Assembly: GCA_003676145.1 (NCBI GenBank)
Contig: NAUB01000020.1
Coordinates: forward strand, 186,001 to 250,000
Origin: a gamma proteobacterium symbiont of Stewartia floridana
GTDB taxonomy: Bacteria; Pseudomonadota; Gammaproteobacteria; Chromatiales; Chromatiaceae
Direction of reading: 5' to 3'
DNA length: 64,000 nt
Under the pieces are notes generated by a model that saw nothing but the letters and a program-made list of their open reading frames with translations, was not told the origin of the DNA and ran no database searches. Both the position numbers and the translations under genes were made by a program. Shown here piece after piece: positions 55,801 through 64,000 of the stretch. How positions within the stretch are numbered: the first letter of the stretch is position 1; each line of letters starts with the position of its first letter.

Positions 55801-56033
55801 GATAACACCTGCTCCGCCGGGGTGGCAACCAGATGTTCGATCTCGGTGGCGGTGGCGCCGGGAAAGGGGATGAAGATATTGGCAAAGGTGACATTGATCT
55901 GCGGCTCCTCCTCACGGGGAGTGATCAATACCGCGAAGAGGCCGAGCAACAGACCTACCAGTGCCAGCAAGGGAGTGATTTCAGTGACCAGAAACTGCTT
56001 GGCCACAGCACCTGAGATACCCAGCCTACTCAT
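52818..56033 (-). CDS. RND-family efflux permease
   Basis: A 1071-residue inner-membrane protein with the twelve-span RND plan and two large periplasmic loops. The proton-relay acids of TM4 are visible (Asp423-Asp424 in GILVDDAIVVVENI). Motifs FPGATATEIEHLVATPAEQVL and IKPKGIDDVPIVTATL resemble the multidrug/metal-like clade common in sulfur oxidisers; VEVPPGPPVMAPLVAEVYG is another hallmark of that clade. Export substrate unknown. It lies four bases behind its adaptor gene. No outer-membrane duct gene accompanies them. Confidence 0.9.
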   Translation of the reverse strand: MSRLGISGAVAKQFLVTEITPLLALVGLLLGLFAVLITPREEEPQINVTFANIFIPFPGATATEIEHLVATPAEQVLSEIDGIKHVYSTSRPGMAVLTVQYLVGEDREDAIVRLFSKVYANQDWLPQGLGVGQPIIKPKGIDDVPIVTATLWSEDPDVGAYELSQVAHAIESELKRVPGTRDIYTIGTPDRVVHVVLDPQSLAGHGIDLTDLRRALQSGNHIRDNISVTADNRELLVQAGTFLTSADEIGSLVVGVRDGKAIYLQDVAQVTHKPDLPSQYVWMGVGPQGDIKGLPDGGKFPAVTIAVAKKPGTNAVDIAKSVIKRFDQLQGVFIPEGVQATITRNYGETAEAKANKLITKLVFATLSVVVLVMLAIGWREAFIVGAAVVVTLAITLFASWAWGFTLNRVSLFALIFSIGILVDDAIVVVENIHRHLHLGAKNLLEAIPKAVDEVGGPTILATFTVIAALLPMAFVTGLMGPYMSPIPINASTGMLISLVVAFVFTPWLTNRVLASRVEQIAGHAEGESSSGLSSFFSTVMTPFLAGSRGNRMRWMLLGSILLLIVLSLSLVATKSVVLKMLPFDNKSEFQVVLDMPEGTSLEQTTRVLDELGDYLSDIAEVTDYQVYSGTASPIGFNGLVRQYYLREGAHLGDIQVNLVDKQHRDRKSHEIALAVRGPLQAIAKEYNGNVKVVEVPPGPPVMAPLVAEVYGLNYEGQTEAAWEIRQVFENTPDIIDVDDSVEYPSAKFVVRVDRAKASRLGVAQSTVAEALSTVLSGEDASYLHGENLKYAVPIRIEYAEADKADLDQVLALRVRSQSGEMVPLSEIVQVIPRVREYSIQHKDLLPVVYVTGDMAGETDSPLYGLFDISGQLKQGKIEQWFLQQPENPYAYSLKWDGEWQITYETFRDMGIAYSVGLLMIYLLVVAQFRSYLVPLVIMAPIPLTVIGIMPGHALLGAQFTATSMIGMIALAGIIVRNSILLVDFVNQQVREGMELEQAVVNSAAVRAKPIALTAVAAMAGGFFILDDPIFSGLAVSLIFGLFVSTVLTLVVIPVVYYAAMRNRVSFIRGED

Positions 56034-56037
56034 TGTC

Positions 56038-57075
56038 TCACTCCGCCAGTTGCTGTTTCAGCTCGGTGGCTGCGGCCACCGGATCCAGAATAACCTGCTC
56101 TCCGGCAGAGAGTCCGGCAATCACTGAGAGCGCATCTTCAGAGACCGGATGACCGGCCCGGATATGGCGGAAGTGGACCCGCCCGTCCGAACCCAGCACA
56201 TAGACCGCAGTGACCTCGGAGCGGTAGACCACCGCTTCCCGGGGCACCACCAACTCCTGCTTGACCCCGGTGATGAAGGCGGTTTTGACAAACATACCAG
56301 GGAACAGGTCCTTAACCCCCTCCGGAAGATCGACCCGCACCTGAAAGGTGCTGCTGCTCTGATCGGCAAACGGAAATATCGTCAGTTTCACACCTTCGAT
56401 CGATTCACCGGATGAGAGCAGTACCCGCGCTTTCCCCTGCTGGCGGATCACCGGCACCAGACTCTGCGGCAGATCCACGATTACTCTGAGTTGATCCAAT
56501 GAGGTACCGCTCATCAGCTTCTGACCCGGTGAGGCGATCTCACCCACCTCCACATGACGATGGGTGACGATGCCACTGTAGGGCGCTTTGACACGGGTAT
56601 ATTCGAATTGCTCGGTGGCCTGGGCCAGTCTGGCATCCGCCGCCTCTTTGCGCGCTTTGGCGGATTTCAGTGCCGCCGTTGCCTTATCCAACTGGGACTG
56701 AGAGGCGAGCTTGCGTCCGAACAGATCTTTGGTGCGATTGAAATCGTCCAGCGCCTCCTGGCGACGGGCTTTCGCCTCTTTCAGGTCGGCCCGGGCCTGG
56801 TCCAGACCGGCACGCTGTTCGGTATCCTTCAGCATCACCACCTCCTGGCCCTTCTCCACGTAGTCATCCACATCGAACAGGATCTGCTCCACCTGCCCTC
56901 GGGTCTGGGCGGAGAGGGTGGTCTGGTTGATCGCCTCGACCGTACCATCCAGCCAGAACTCTCTGGCGGTTTCCCGTTTTACCACCGCACCGGTCTCAAG
57001 GGCAGTGGAATCAGCGGGTAGATAGCCCGGAAGCAGCACCAAGCTGAGCAGTAAAGTTGCCAGAGAACGCCTCAT
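56038..57075 (-). CDS. RND periplasmic adaptor (membrane-fusion protein)
   Basis: A 345-residue protein with a signal peptide (MRRSLATLLLSLVLLPGYLPA), lipoyl halves (TLSAQTRGQVEQILFDVDDYVEKGQ and RVKAPYSGIVTHRHVEVGEIASPG, read in parts), a coiled-coil hairpin (about 90-160), beta-barrel and membrane-proximal domains. It links the RND pump behind it to an outer-membrane duct encoded elsewhere. No lipobox is present. It is the first gene of the two-gene operon. Confidence 0.92.
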   Translation of the reverse strand: MRRSLATLLLSLVLLPGYLPADSTALETGAVVKRETAREFWLDGTVEAINQTTLSAQTRGQVEQILFDVDDYVEKGQEVVMLKDTEQRAGLDQARADLKEAKARRQEALDDFNRTKDLFGRKLASQSQLDKATAALKSAKARKEAADARLAQATEQFEYTRVKAPYSGIVTHRHVEVGEIASPGQKLMSGTSLDQLRVIVDLPQSLVPVIRQQGKARVLLSSGESIEGVKLTIFPFADQSSSTFQVRVDLPEGVKDLFPGMFVKTAFITGVKQELVVPREAVVYRSEVTAVYVLGSDGRVHFRHIRAGHPVSEDALSVIAGLSAGEQVILDPVAAATELKQQLAE

Positions 57076-57259
57076 TTAAGGACCCCCATTAGAATATTAG
57101 ATTTTTCTTATATTACTGCTTCCAGCCATTTTTTCAACCGGACAGCTCGATTAATTGTGAAATCAAACACTATTTACGAGGCATCAGGAGAGACGCTTAC
57201 CCTGCGAAATCAGTGCTGTTGGTGAGCCCTCAAATCAGCATCGCCCTCTGTTTTCGGGC

Positions 57260-57826
57260 TTACCAGGGGGTAAACGAGTTCATGAAATCCATCGGCCTGC
57301 CCATCTGGTTGATGTCACGACTCATGAATCCGGTATTGACCGTCATGGTGCGCATAGCCTGATTCATATCCGCAATATTGGCGGTCATCTGTCCGATATT
57401 CTGCTTCATACTGCCCACATCGACTGCCAACACCCCGATGTTGCCATTCATGGTGGCGATGTTCTGCTCCATGCTGTCAACCCGATCCACCAGAACGGTG
57501 ATCTGTTCCGTCATGATTGAGATATTCTGGGAGAGCTGTTCCATGTTGTTTGCCATGGAATCCAGGTGTTCCTCCATGCGGGGATCCACCTGTTCCGTGA
57601 GGACACGCATGTCGGTGGTGACGTTGTAGATCAGATAGAAGCCCGACAACCCCAGAATGCCGACCACCACCAGCATGGGATAGATCATTCGCTCCCATCG
57701 CGACATGCTCTTGTCGAAATTCTTAAAAAAATTGGTCAGCGTGATCTCAAGCTTGACCATCGCTTTCTGTTCAGGCGACAGATTCTTGTATTCGGGGGAG
57801 AAGGTACGGGGATCTTTTTCAAACAT
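57260..57826 (-). CDS. Membrane-anchored coiled-coil protein with MxxNI repeats
   Basis: A 188-residue protein. A cytosolic N-terminus (1-47) precedes one membrane span (about 48-68, MIYPMLVVVGILGLSGFYLIY). A long Met/Asn-rich coiled coil follows, with units such as MEQNIATMNGNI, MKQNIGQMTANI and MNQAMRTMTVNT. The heptads have Met and Ile in core positions and Asn at regular intervals. No catalytic residue is seen. It stands alone between the RND operon and the histidine kinase. I do not recognise the family. Confidence 0.75.
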   Translation of the reverse strand: MFEKDPRTFSPEYKNLSPEQKAMVKLEITLTNFFKNFDKSMSRWERMIYPMLVVVGILGLSGFYLIYNVTTDMRVLTEQVDPRMEEHLDSMANNMEQLSQNISIMTEQITVLVDRVDSMEQNIATMNGNIGVLAVDVGSMKQNIGQMTANIADMNQAMRTMTVNTGFMSRDINQMGRPMDFMNSFTPW

Positions 57827-58159
57827 AGAACTCTTCTGTTTTGTAATCAGGCTCTATCTACCTGATGGCCAAGCAGGCCAGACATCATTATTGTGCAGAC
57901 CAATGCACCATATTAGGTCACGCTACTGACATTATAGGCATTGTAAGATTGCTGTCATTGAGGAATCAAAATATTACTCAAGAAATTGACACACTCAATC
58001 AAAGAAAATAATCATTTGCCTATCCAAAGCCTGATTAACCTTGGCAAGAGGCAGATAGTCTGCCATTTTGGCAGTAAAGTATGGAGCGAACAGAGACGAA
58101 CCGGCTCGGCGGAGAGTAGATCGTATTCAGCCACTGTCGGTGCTTGAAGCGAGCTTTCC
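57827..58159. other. Intergenic region before the coiled-coil gene
   Basis: It carries the promoter region of the leftward coiled-coil gene on one side and the 3' end of the kinase gene on the other. It is moderately AT-rich. I see no gene, repeat or clear terminator. Confidence 0.5.
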
Positions 58160-59956
58160 TCAGCCCACTGATATCTCAGAGTTACTGCTGTCAGTCTGGG
58201 GAGTGCGAGGCAACCGAATCTGGAAGGTTGTGCCTTTACCCACCTCGGATTGAACATCAATGGCGCCACCATGTTGCACCACGATGGTATGGTAGACCAC
58301 ATTCAATCCCTGGCCGATGCCCTTTCCCAGCGCCTTGGTGGTAAAGAATGGATCGAAAATCTTCGATTTCAGATCCTCAGGAATTCCGCCACCGGTATCA
58401 CTGACCTCGATCACCACCCACTCATCCTCCTCAACGGTCCTGATGGTGATCCTGCCCTTCTGCGCCGGCTCTTCATCGCCGGCGGCTGCAGTGATGGCAT
58501 CGACGGCGTTGACGATAACATTCAGCAATGCCTGATTCAGCTCCTGGGGAATGCAGGAGATCGACGGTATTCGGGGATCCAGTTCGGTAACGATCTCAGC
58601 ATGGTATTTCCAGACATTGGTGGAGACATTGAGGGTACTGTCGATCGCCAGATTGATATCGGTCTCCACCTTCTCCTGAGCTTCCGGACCGGCAAACACC
58701 TTCATTGCGGAGACGATGGCAGCGATTTTATCCACCCCTTCCAGCGATTGATTGATCGCCCCGGGGATCTCTTCAAACAGATAATCAGGCTCGGTTTCAG
58801 ACAACTGCTCCTCCAGCTTGGCGATCAAGGCCTGATCGACCTGGCCCTGTTTCGCCGCCTGCAACAGGGCTTTATAGCCACCCGACAGGCTCTGCAGGTC
58901 GCTGCAGGCTTCCTGCAAAAAACGCGTATTGTCCCCAATATACTGAGTCGGCGTATTGATCTCGTGGGCGATGCCGGCAGAGAGCTGACCGACAGCGGCC
59001 ATCTTTTCCGACTGCACCAGCTGTTGTCGGGTCTGATTCAGATCCTCGATCAACAGCGTCTGTCTATGGTTGATCTCCTCCAACTGCCTGGACCACTGCA
59101 ACCGCTCGGTGATGTCATTGAAGAGAATGGTGTAGCCGGAAAACTTATGGCTGACATCGAGCATCTGCTCGATACGGATGTGGTAGGTCTTCTCACCATC
59201 CGGGGTCTGGTAGACCTTCTCAAGATCCAGCTGGCGATTGCCCTCGACCACCATCCGGGCCAGCTCTTGTTGCAACGCCGGAGGATCCAGGTCGGAGCGG
59301 CGTTCCGCATAGTAGCGGCTGCCTGGGGTGTTGGTACCAAGCAGTAGACGCCCTGCAGCATTGTTGTAGTTATCCACCTTGCCGTCTATGTCACACAGAA
59401 TCACCGGCGAGGAGAGGCTTTCGAAGAGCGTCAGATACTTGTTCTTCTCATTGGTAAGATGCAGGTTGCTGTCACTCAGATCTTTGATCTGCGACTCACT
59501 GTCGGCACCGCACCACTCACTGCAATAGGCCAACTCGATCCGGTCGTAGACTCGATTGATCAGCAGTTTGACAGTGGCCGGCTGTTGCAACCCGCCGATC
59601 GCTTCAACCAGGTCGAGATAGGCCTGTCGGTAATACTTCATCAGACCCAGAAACATCGACAGATTGACCCCTCTGGCCCGGTGACGCTGTGCCTCAACCA
59701 CTCCAAACTCTGTGCTGGAGTCCGAGGAAAAATCCTCATCCGGCCCCAGTTCGGGCACCTGATCACTCTGCTCCAGGGTAGCGATTATGGATTGGCTCAA
59801 TCCATCGATGGAGCGCCGCCAGGCCTCTTTGAGCGTGGAAGTGTATTTGGTGTAGTGCTGTCGCTCAGCATACTTGAGGATCAGCTCGATGAGTTTGTCT
59901 TCACTGGAAAGCAGGCATTCTTTAAGTACATCCTTGTCATGTCTCTCGATGCGCAT
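58160..59956 (-). CDS. Soluble PAS histidine kinase
   Basis: A 598-residue protein without membrane spans. Residues 1-150 are an all-helical sensor-like region ending in [11 protein letters not shown] domain lies at about 172-285 ([30 protein letters not shown]), a coiled coil at 285-318, HisKA with His331 in [16 protein letters not shown] and a HATPase at about 470-590 ([32 protein letters not shown]). The TPTQYIGDN class is frequent in hybrid or chemotaxis-like orphan kinases. No response regulator lies beside it. The helical N-terminus might hold haem or another ligand; the two Cys are only suggestive. Confidence 0.9.
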   Translation of the reverse strand: MRIERHDKDVLKECLLSSEDKLIELILKYAERQHYTKYTSTLKEAWRRSIDGLSQSIIATLEQSDQVPELGPDEDFSSDSSTEFGVVEAQRHRARGVNLSMFLGLMKYYRQAYLDLVEAIGGLQQPATVKLLINRVYDRIELAYCSEWCGADSESQIKDLSDSNLHLTNEKNKYLTLFESLSSPVILCDIDGKVDNYNNAAGRLLLGTNTPGSRYYAERRSDLDPPALQQELARMVVEGNRQLDLEKVYQTPDGEKTYHIRIEQMLDVSHKFSGYTILFNDITERLQWSRQLEEINHRQTLLIEDLNQTRQQLVQSEKMAAVGQLSAGIAHEINTPTQYIGDNTRFLQEACSDLQSLSGGYKALLQAAKQGQVDQALIAKLEEQLSETEPDYLFEEIPGAINQSLEGVDKIAAIVSAMKVFAGPEAQEKVETDINLAIDSTLNVSTNVWKYHAEIVTELDPRIPSISCIPQELNQALLNVIVNAVDAITAAAGDEEPAQKGRITIRTVEEDEWVVIEVSDTGGGIPEDLKSKIFDPFFTTKALGKGIGQGLNVVYHTIVVQHGGAIDVQSEVGKGTTFQIRLPRTPQTDSSNSEISVG

Positions 59957-60178
59957 GACTAAAATGTCCCCTTTGACAAATCCAAGGTATCACAACAAAG
60001 GTTAGCGGCGGAGTAAGGGGGCACTTGAGAGGAACCGGTCTAGCCGGCGCCATCCAGTGGCATAAAATTCCCGAAATAACCCGGCGACCTGACGCTCCAC
60101 CGATATCAGGCAAACAGAGTCATATCCGCAGGAATAGCGGGAATCGGGTCCCGGGTCTACAGAATCGGAACGGAATTC

Positions 60179-60418
60179 TTATTTTTCTTCCGTCGCAGCC
60201 GCAGCTGACTCTTTGGCGCTGCCCGACTCCGCCGATTCAGCCTGCTCCTGCTGTTTACCCTTTTCGTGGGCTCCCGGCTTGCCCTTGGCCTCTTTGAAAG
60301 AGTCGCTGACTCCCTCGATCACCCCGTTCACAAATCCACCGACGTCGAATGCCACTGAGGAGACTGAATAGAGTGACAAAGGAATGGCTAATAATGTAGT
60401 AAGGAGTAATTTTTTCAT
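60179..60418 (-). CDS. Small secreted protein, Ala/Glu/Lys-rich
   Basis: A 79-residue protein with a good signal peptide (MKKLLLTTLLAIPLSLYSVSSVAF). The mature part has a short GGFVNGVIEGVSDSFKEAKG segment and a charged, repetitive Ala/Glu/Ser/Lys tail. There is no strong ribosome-binding site before the ATG. It is probably a real small envelope protein, but its function cannot be read. Confidence 0.55.
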   Translation of the reverse strand: MKKLLLTTLLAIPLSLYSVSSVAFDVGGFVNGVIEGVSDSFKEAKGKPGAHEKGKQQEQAESAESGSAKESAAAATEEK

Positions 60419-60823
60419 AATAATCGATCGCTGTTTTGGGATTCCGCGCCAGATCCTCTCCGCTGCAAAATCCGATTTCTAGTATCCACCCGGTAAGGAT
60501 CACATCCTTTGATCAGCGCCATAGACTCCGGCCGGCCAACTCCCTGACGATTGAAATTCTCTTACCTGTCGATGGTTGGTGTCAACTCGGCCAGCCTCTG
60601 AATAAGCCATCAGGCTGTCAGCTGGTTTTGCTTTCGCTTGACCTGTTTAGCACCTCTGGTAATGTCTCCTGCAGAGAATAAATAATTTTAGCACCTTGTC
60701 ATATTTCCGAACTGCCATTTGTGCAACGGGATACAACGACCTGGTACTCCCTGGTGTTCGCCGATCTGCAGACAACAGGACCGAACAAACATCAGGTTTT
60801 TAACGCCGAGGTTCACAAGTACC
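60419..60823. other. Divergent intergenic region before ubiD
   Basis: It separates the leftward small secreted protein from ubiD and presumably holds promoters for both. I saw no conserved RNA, strong repeat or further gene. The ubiD frame is open back to 60719 but has no start signals there. Confidence 0.5.
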
Positions 60824-62290
60824 ATGAAGTACAAAGACTTGCGTGATTTCCTTCAACAGCTGGAATCCCGTGGATTACTCAAACGCATCCACAACGAGGT
60901 TGATCCCAATCTTGAAATCACGGAAATCTGCGACCGCACCCTGCGCCGGGGTGGCCCGGCACTGCTGTTCGAGAAGGTTAAAGGCTCTGCCTATCCATTA
61001 CTGGGTAATCTGTTCGGTACAACGGAACGGGTTGCCATGGGCATGGGTGAGGAGCAGGTGGAGGCGTTGCGGGATGTGGGCAGGCTACTCGCCTACCTGA
61101 AAGAACCTGAGCCGCCCAAGGGTATGAAGGATGCCTGGGACAAGCTGCCGGTATTCCGCAAAGTCCTCGACATGGCGCCCAAGGAGCTGCGCAATGCCCC
61201 CTGCCAGGCAGTCTGCCAGGAGGGCGCCGATGTGGACCTCAACCAATTACCGATTCAGACCTGCTGGCCAGAGGATGCGGCGCCACTGATCACCTGGGGC
61301 CTGGTGATCACCCGGGGACCGAACAAGAGCCGCCAGAACCTGGGCATCTACCGCATGCAGCAGCTCGGACCGGATCGCCTGATCATGCGCTGGCTCGCCC
61401 ATCGGGGTGGTGCGCTGGACTATCGGGAGTGGCAGGAGACCAATCCTGGAGAGCCTTTTCCGATCAGTGTCGCTCTGGGCGCCGATCCGGCGACCATTCT
61501 TGCGGCTGTTACTCCGGTGCCTGACACCCTTTCAGAGTACGCCTTCGCCGGACTGCTGCGCGGCAGCCGCACTGAAGTGGTCAAGTCCATCGGCTCCGAT
61601 CTACAGGTCCCCGCATCGGCCGAGTTTGTCCTCGAGGGCCATCTGCACCCCGGCGAAACCGCCGAAGAGGGCCCCTATGGGGACCATACCGGCTACTACA
61701 ACGAGGTGGAGACCTTTCCGGTATTCCGGGTCGATCGAATCACCCGCCGGGAAGCACCCATCTATCACAGCACCTACACCGGTCGGCCACCGGACGAACC
61801 GGCCGTGCTCGGCGTCGCCCTGAATGAGGTCTTCGTACCGATATTGCAGAAGCAGTTCCCGGAGATCGTCGACTTCTACCTGCCGCCCGAAGGCTGCTCC
61901 TACCGGTTGGCGGTTGTGAGCATGAAAAAGCAGTACCCGGGACACGCCAAGCGGGTGATGATGGGCGTCTGGTCGTTTCTGCGTCAATTCATGTATACCA
62001 AATTCGTCATCGTGGTGGATGAGGATGTGAACACCCGGGATTGGCAGGATGTGATCTGGGCCATGACCACCCGCATGGATCCCGTACGGGATACCACCAT
62101 GATCGAAAACACCCCCATCGATTATTTGGATTTTGCCTCGCCGGTATCGGGCCTCGGCTCAAAGATCGGTTTCGACGCCACCAACAAGCTGCCCGGGGAG
62201 ACCAACCGGGAGTGGGGCAAACCGATCGTCATGAGCGACGAGGTCAAACAGCGTGTCGATGAGATTTGGGATCAGCTCGGGATCGACTAA
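60824..62290 (+). CDS. ubiD: 4-hydroxy-3-polyprenylbenzoate decarboxylase
   Basis: The ATG at 60824 ([22 protein letters not shown]) gives a 488-residue protein of normal UbiD length. The central domain keeps the prenyl-FMN/metal motifs [26 protein letters not shown] and [11 protein letters not shown] (282-292), and the C-terminal [16 protein letters not shown] and [13 protein letters not shown] are diagnostic. It removes CO2 from polyprenyl-hydroxybenzoate in ubiquinone synthesis and needs the UbiX flavin, encoded elsewhere. The start has GAGG 12 bases upstream. Confidence 0.95.
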   Translation: MKYKDLRDFLQQLESRGLLKRIHNEVDPNLEITEICDRTLRRGGPALLFEKVKGSAYPLLGNLFGTTERVAMGMGEEQVEALRDVGRLLAYLKEPEPPKGMKDAWDKLPVFRKVLDMAPKELRNAPCQAVCQEGADVDLNQLPIQTCWPEDAAPLITWGLVITRGPNKSRQNLGIYRMQQLGPDRLIMRWLAHRGGALDYREWQETNPGEPFPISVALGADPATILAAVTPVPDTLSEYAFAGLLRGSRTEVVKSIGSDLQVPASAEFVLEGHLHPGETAEEGPYGDHTGYYNEVETFPVFRVDRITRREAPIYHSTYTGRPPDEPAVLGVALNEVFVPILQKQFPEIVDFYLPPEGCSYRLAVVSMKKQYPGHAKRVMMGVWSFLRQFMYTKFVIVVDEDVNTRDWQDVIWAMTTRMDPVRDTTMIENTPIDYLDFASPVSGLGSKIGFDATNKLPGETNREWGKPIVMSDEVKQRVDEIWDQLGID

Positions 62291-62363
62291 ACTACCTTTA
62301 ACCTGGAGCAGTGGGAGTAACCGCCCTCACTAAGAAAAACACCTAGAGGACAGGAAAACAGTA

Positions 62364-62990
62364 ATGCGCACAATCATGTTGATGAACGCCAAAGGGGGTT
62401 GTGGCAAAACCACCATCGCCACCAATCTTGCCACTTGGTATGCCGATGAAGGAAAAAAAGTAGCACTGGCTGACTTTGATCCACAGAAATCGACCATAGA
62501 CTGGCTTGAAGCGAGAAAGGACTACGAGGGGATTCCGGATATCGAAGCCATCGACGCGCTCGCCGGCCCGATCAAACCAGCCAAAGGCACCGACATACTG
62601 ATCATGGATGCACCGGCCGGTGTGCACGGCAAGGCCATCAACAAAATGTTACTGCGGGTCGATACGCTGGTACTGCCGGTATTGCCATCGCCGATCGACA
62701 TGCGCGCCTGCAACCGCTTTCTCACCGAACTGCTGGAGAGCGGCCGGGTCTCCAAGCACCAGACCCGTATCGGCATCGTCGCCAACCGGGTCAAAGAGAA
62801 CACCCGTATCTATCACGACCTGGAGTCCTATCTGGGCCATCTGAAAATACCCTTCATCACCCATTTCCGCGAGAGCCAGAACTACATCCGTTCGGCGGAA
62901 CGGGGACTGGCCCTGTTCGAACTGGCCCCCAGCCAGGTCTACAAGGATGTGATTCTCTGGGATCCGTTGTTCAAGTGGCTGAAGGCCTGA
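62364..62990 (+). CDS. Orphan ParA/MinD-type ATPase
   Basis: A 208-residue protein with the deviant Walker A KGGCGKTT (10-17, signature Lys10), Walker A' LADFDPQKSTIDW and Walker B ILIMDAPAG. Such ATPases position plasmids, chromosome origins, carboxysomes or other cargo by forming gradients on DNA or membrane. There is no ParB or known cargo gene next to it; ubiD ends 73 bases before. Short C-terminus without an amphipathic helix suggests a nucleoid-binding rather than a membrane-binding type. Confidence 0.85.
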   Translation: MRTIMLMNAKGGCGKTTIATNLATWYADEGKKVALADFDPQKSTIDWLEARKDYEGIPDIEAIDALAGPIKPAKGTDILIMDAPAGVHGKAINKMLLRVDTLVLPVLPSPIDMRACNRFLTELLESGRVSKHQTRIGIVANRVKENTRIYHDLESYLGHLKIPFITHFRESQNYIRSAERGLALFELAPSQVYKDVILWDPLFKWLKA

Positions 62991-62996
62991 ATTCTC

Positions 62997-63125
62997 GCCG
63001 CCAATGGACGCGAATCACCGCAAACAGCCGCGAATGTTGATAGTTCAGTCGACTGCCATCTTTTGAAGTTAAGTATGCACAATTAAATTGGCGTTAATTC
63101 GCGGTGATTCGCGTCCATTGGCGGC
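62997..63125. repeat. Inverted pair of the GCCGCCAATGGACGCGAAT repeat
   Basis: The 25-base arm beginning GCCGCCAATGGACGCGAATC (62997-63021) has an exact inverted copy at 63101-63125. It fills almost the whole gap between two convergent genes, starting six bases after one stop codon and ending eight bases from the other. Confidence 0.85.
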
Positions 63126-63132
63126 TGAAAAG

Positions 63133-63996
63133 CTACTCAAAACAGGCCGGCAGTCCCTGTTCCAACTCCGGGTAGCGCAACACCACGCCCAGCTCTTCAA
63201 GCAGTTTGCGATTGCTTAACCGGCGGGACTCCGCCAGATAGGAGAGCATCCCCGGGGAGAGCTGCTGCCTCGCCTCCTGCATGGAGATCTGCGGCGCTCT
63301 AGGCAGCTCAAGATAGTCCGCCACCCGATCGAAATAGCGGGTCATGCTTTCCGGTCGACCATCACAAACATTGAAGATCGCTCCGTCCTGGCCTCTCTCC
63401 ATTGCCGCGGCGGCAATCTCCACCAGATCCAGGGAGTGGATATGGTTGGTAATCGGTGCATCCGCTTCCGCCACCATCGGCAAGCCTTTGCGTAGTCGCT
63501 CAAGCGGTAATTTTCCCGGCCCATAGATGCCGGCGACCCGCAAAATCACCAGAGGTACACCACGCTGCCGACACCAACCCTGCCATTGCTGTTCAGCATC
63601 CAAACGCCGCTTTGCCCGGTCGACAGTCGGGCGTGGCTGCCGGGTCTCATCCACCCACTCCCCCTGACAATCCCCATACACACCGCTGGTGCTCAGATAG
63701 ACCACTTTTTGCGGTGTGTCTGGTTGATCGAGCAGTGCAATCAAGCGGCGAACCCGACCATCCTCAACCCCGCTTGCCGGAGGGGGTGCAAAATAGAAGA
63801 GTGACTCCCCAGCCAATGAAGGGGGCTGCAGCGATCTCCGATCAAGATCCATTTGCAGCGCCCGGATAGCCTGCTGCTTCAATCGTTCGACACTCGCGTC
63901 GCTGGCAACCCAGCCGGTCACGTCGCGCGCTGATTTTTGATAGGCCAACGCCAGTCGAGTACCGATATCGCCACAACCAATGATGGTCACACCCAT
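63133..63996 (-). CDS. Atypical SDR / NAD-dependent epimerase-like protein (YeeZ type)
   Basis: A 287-residue protein with the nucleotide motif IIGCGDIGTRLA (Gly7, Gly9, Gly12), a middle segment VVYLSTSGVYGDCQGEWVDET with the YGDxxG signature of YeeZ/YlbE-like extended SDRs, and LRVAGIYGPG. The usual YxxxK pair is not evident, which is common in this clade. Substrate unknown. The ATG lies four bases from the window end; it fits the family, but an upstream start cannot be excluded. Confidence 0.85.
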   Translation of the reverse strand: MGVTIIGCGDIGTRLALAYQKSARDVTGWVASDASVERLKQQAIRALQMDLDRRSLQPPSLAGESLFYFAPPPASGVEDGRVRRLIALLDQPDTPQKVVYLSTSGVYGDCQGEWVDETRQPRPTVDRAKRRLDAEQQWQGWCRQRGVPLVILRVAGIYGPGKLPLERLRKGLPMVAEADAPITNHIHSLDLVEIAAAAMERGQDGAIFNVCDGRPESMTRYFDRVADYLELPRAPQISMQEARQQLSPGMLSYLAESRRLSNRKLLEELGVVLRYPELEQGLPACFE

Positions 63997-64000
63997 AACC

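Noticed and set aside
1-64000. CRISPR array, prophage, insertion sequence, rRNA or tRNA
   Set aside because: I read both strands for direct-repeat arrays, transposase or integrase motifs and tRNA/rRNA signatures and found none. A tRNA or rRNA scan tool could confirm.

Overview
The window reads as chromosomal DNA of a free-living or symbiotic gammaproteobacterium. The evidence is the core block rsmB-fmt-def / lysM-dprA-smg-topA with a DUF4390-ntrY-ntrX group attached, the two-membrane envelope genes (TonB receptor, RND pump, OmpA-like and NodT-like proteins, two-partner secretion) and ubiD. The gene order resembles that of purple-sulfur and sulfur-oxidising lineages (Chromatiales-like), but no sulfur or energy-metabolism gene is present, so that placement is inference. 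No rRNA, tRNA, CRISPR array, phage or transposase was seen.

Left part (1-21075): an accessory signalling and export region. On the minus strand a CHAT-protease/TPR protein overlaps the start of a two-partner-secretion exoprotein that runs off the window. Divergent from it are a TPR-OmpA protein and a membrane Ser/Thr kinase with Sel1-like repeats. Facing them is a tightly packed minus-strand operon: NodT-type outer-membrane channel, double-FHA membrane protein, HlyD adaptor, cytosolic parvulin, ABC exporter with two cyclic-nucleotide-binding domains and a C39 peptidase, and a sigma-54 activator without a receiver domain. Downstream on the plus strand lie a Sel1 protein, two tandem Cys-rich secreted paralogues and a secreted Ser/Tyr/Asn-rich protein. 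Three plus-strand intergenic sites (3418, 17350, 19902) share a TGGCAY-N5-CTG block followed at fixed distance by GATTC-N5-GAATC or a near copy. This suggests one regulon embracing the region, possibly driven by the encoded activator. I regard this as the best candidate for an undescribed system.

Middle (21299-31578): a two-UPF0145/M48-protease operon; an unusual lipoprotein joining an arylsulfotransferase-like propeller, a PKD domain and DUF1566 repeats; a diguanylate cyclase whose start overlaps that of a BaeS/BaeR-like two-component pair; a DUF1778/GNAT toxin-antitoxin module bounded by a perfect 38-bp inverted repeat; and a second DUF1566 protein.

Core block (31857-45432): NtrX-like regulator (with a degenerate AAA+ domain), NtrY, DUF4390, RsmB, Fmt and Def on the minus strand; LysM protein, DprA, Smg and TopA on the plus strand; then a YqiA-like esterase after a repeat-rich gap.

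Right part (45780-64000): a cobalamin riboswitch heading a complete corrinoid uptake operon (TonB receptor, binding protein, permease, ATPase), small envelope proteins, a GNAT enzyme, an RND permease/adaptor pair, a coiled-coil membrane protein, a soluble PAS histidine kinase, UbiD, an orphan ParA-type ATPase and an SDR-family protein. A family of CCGCAAATGAACGCGAAT-like repeats, mostly as inverted pairs at gene 3' ends, recurs at 29016, 30119, 44515, 45549 and 62997.
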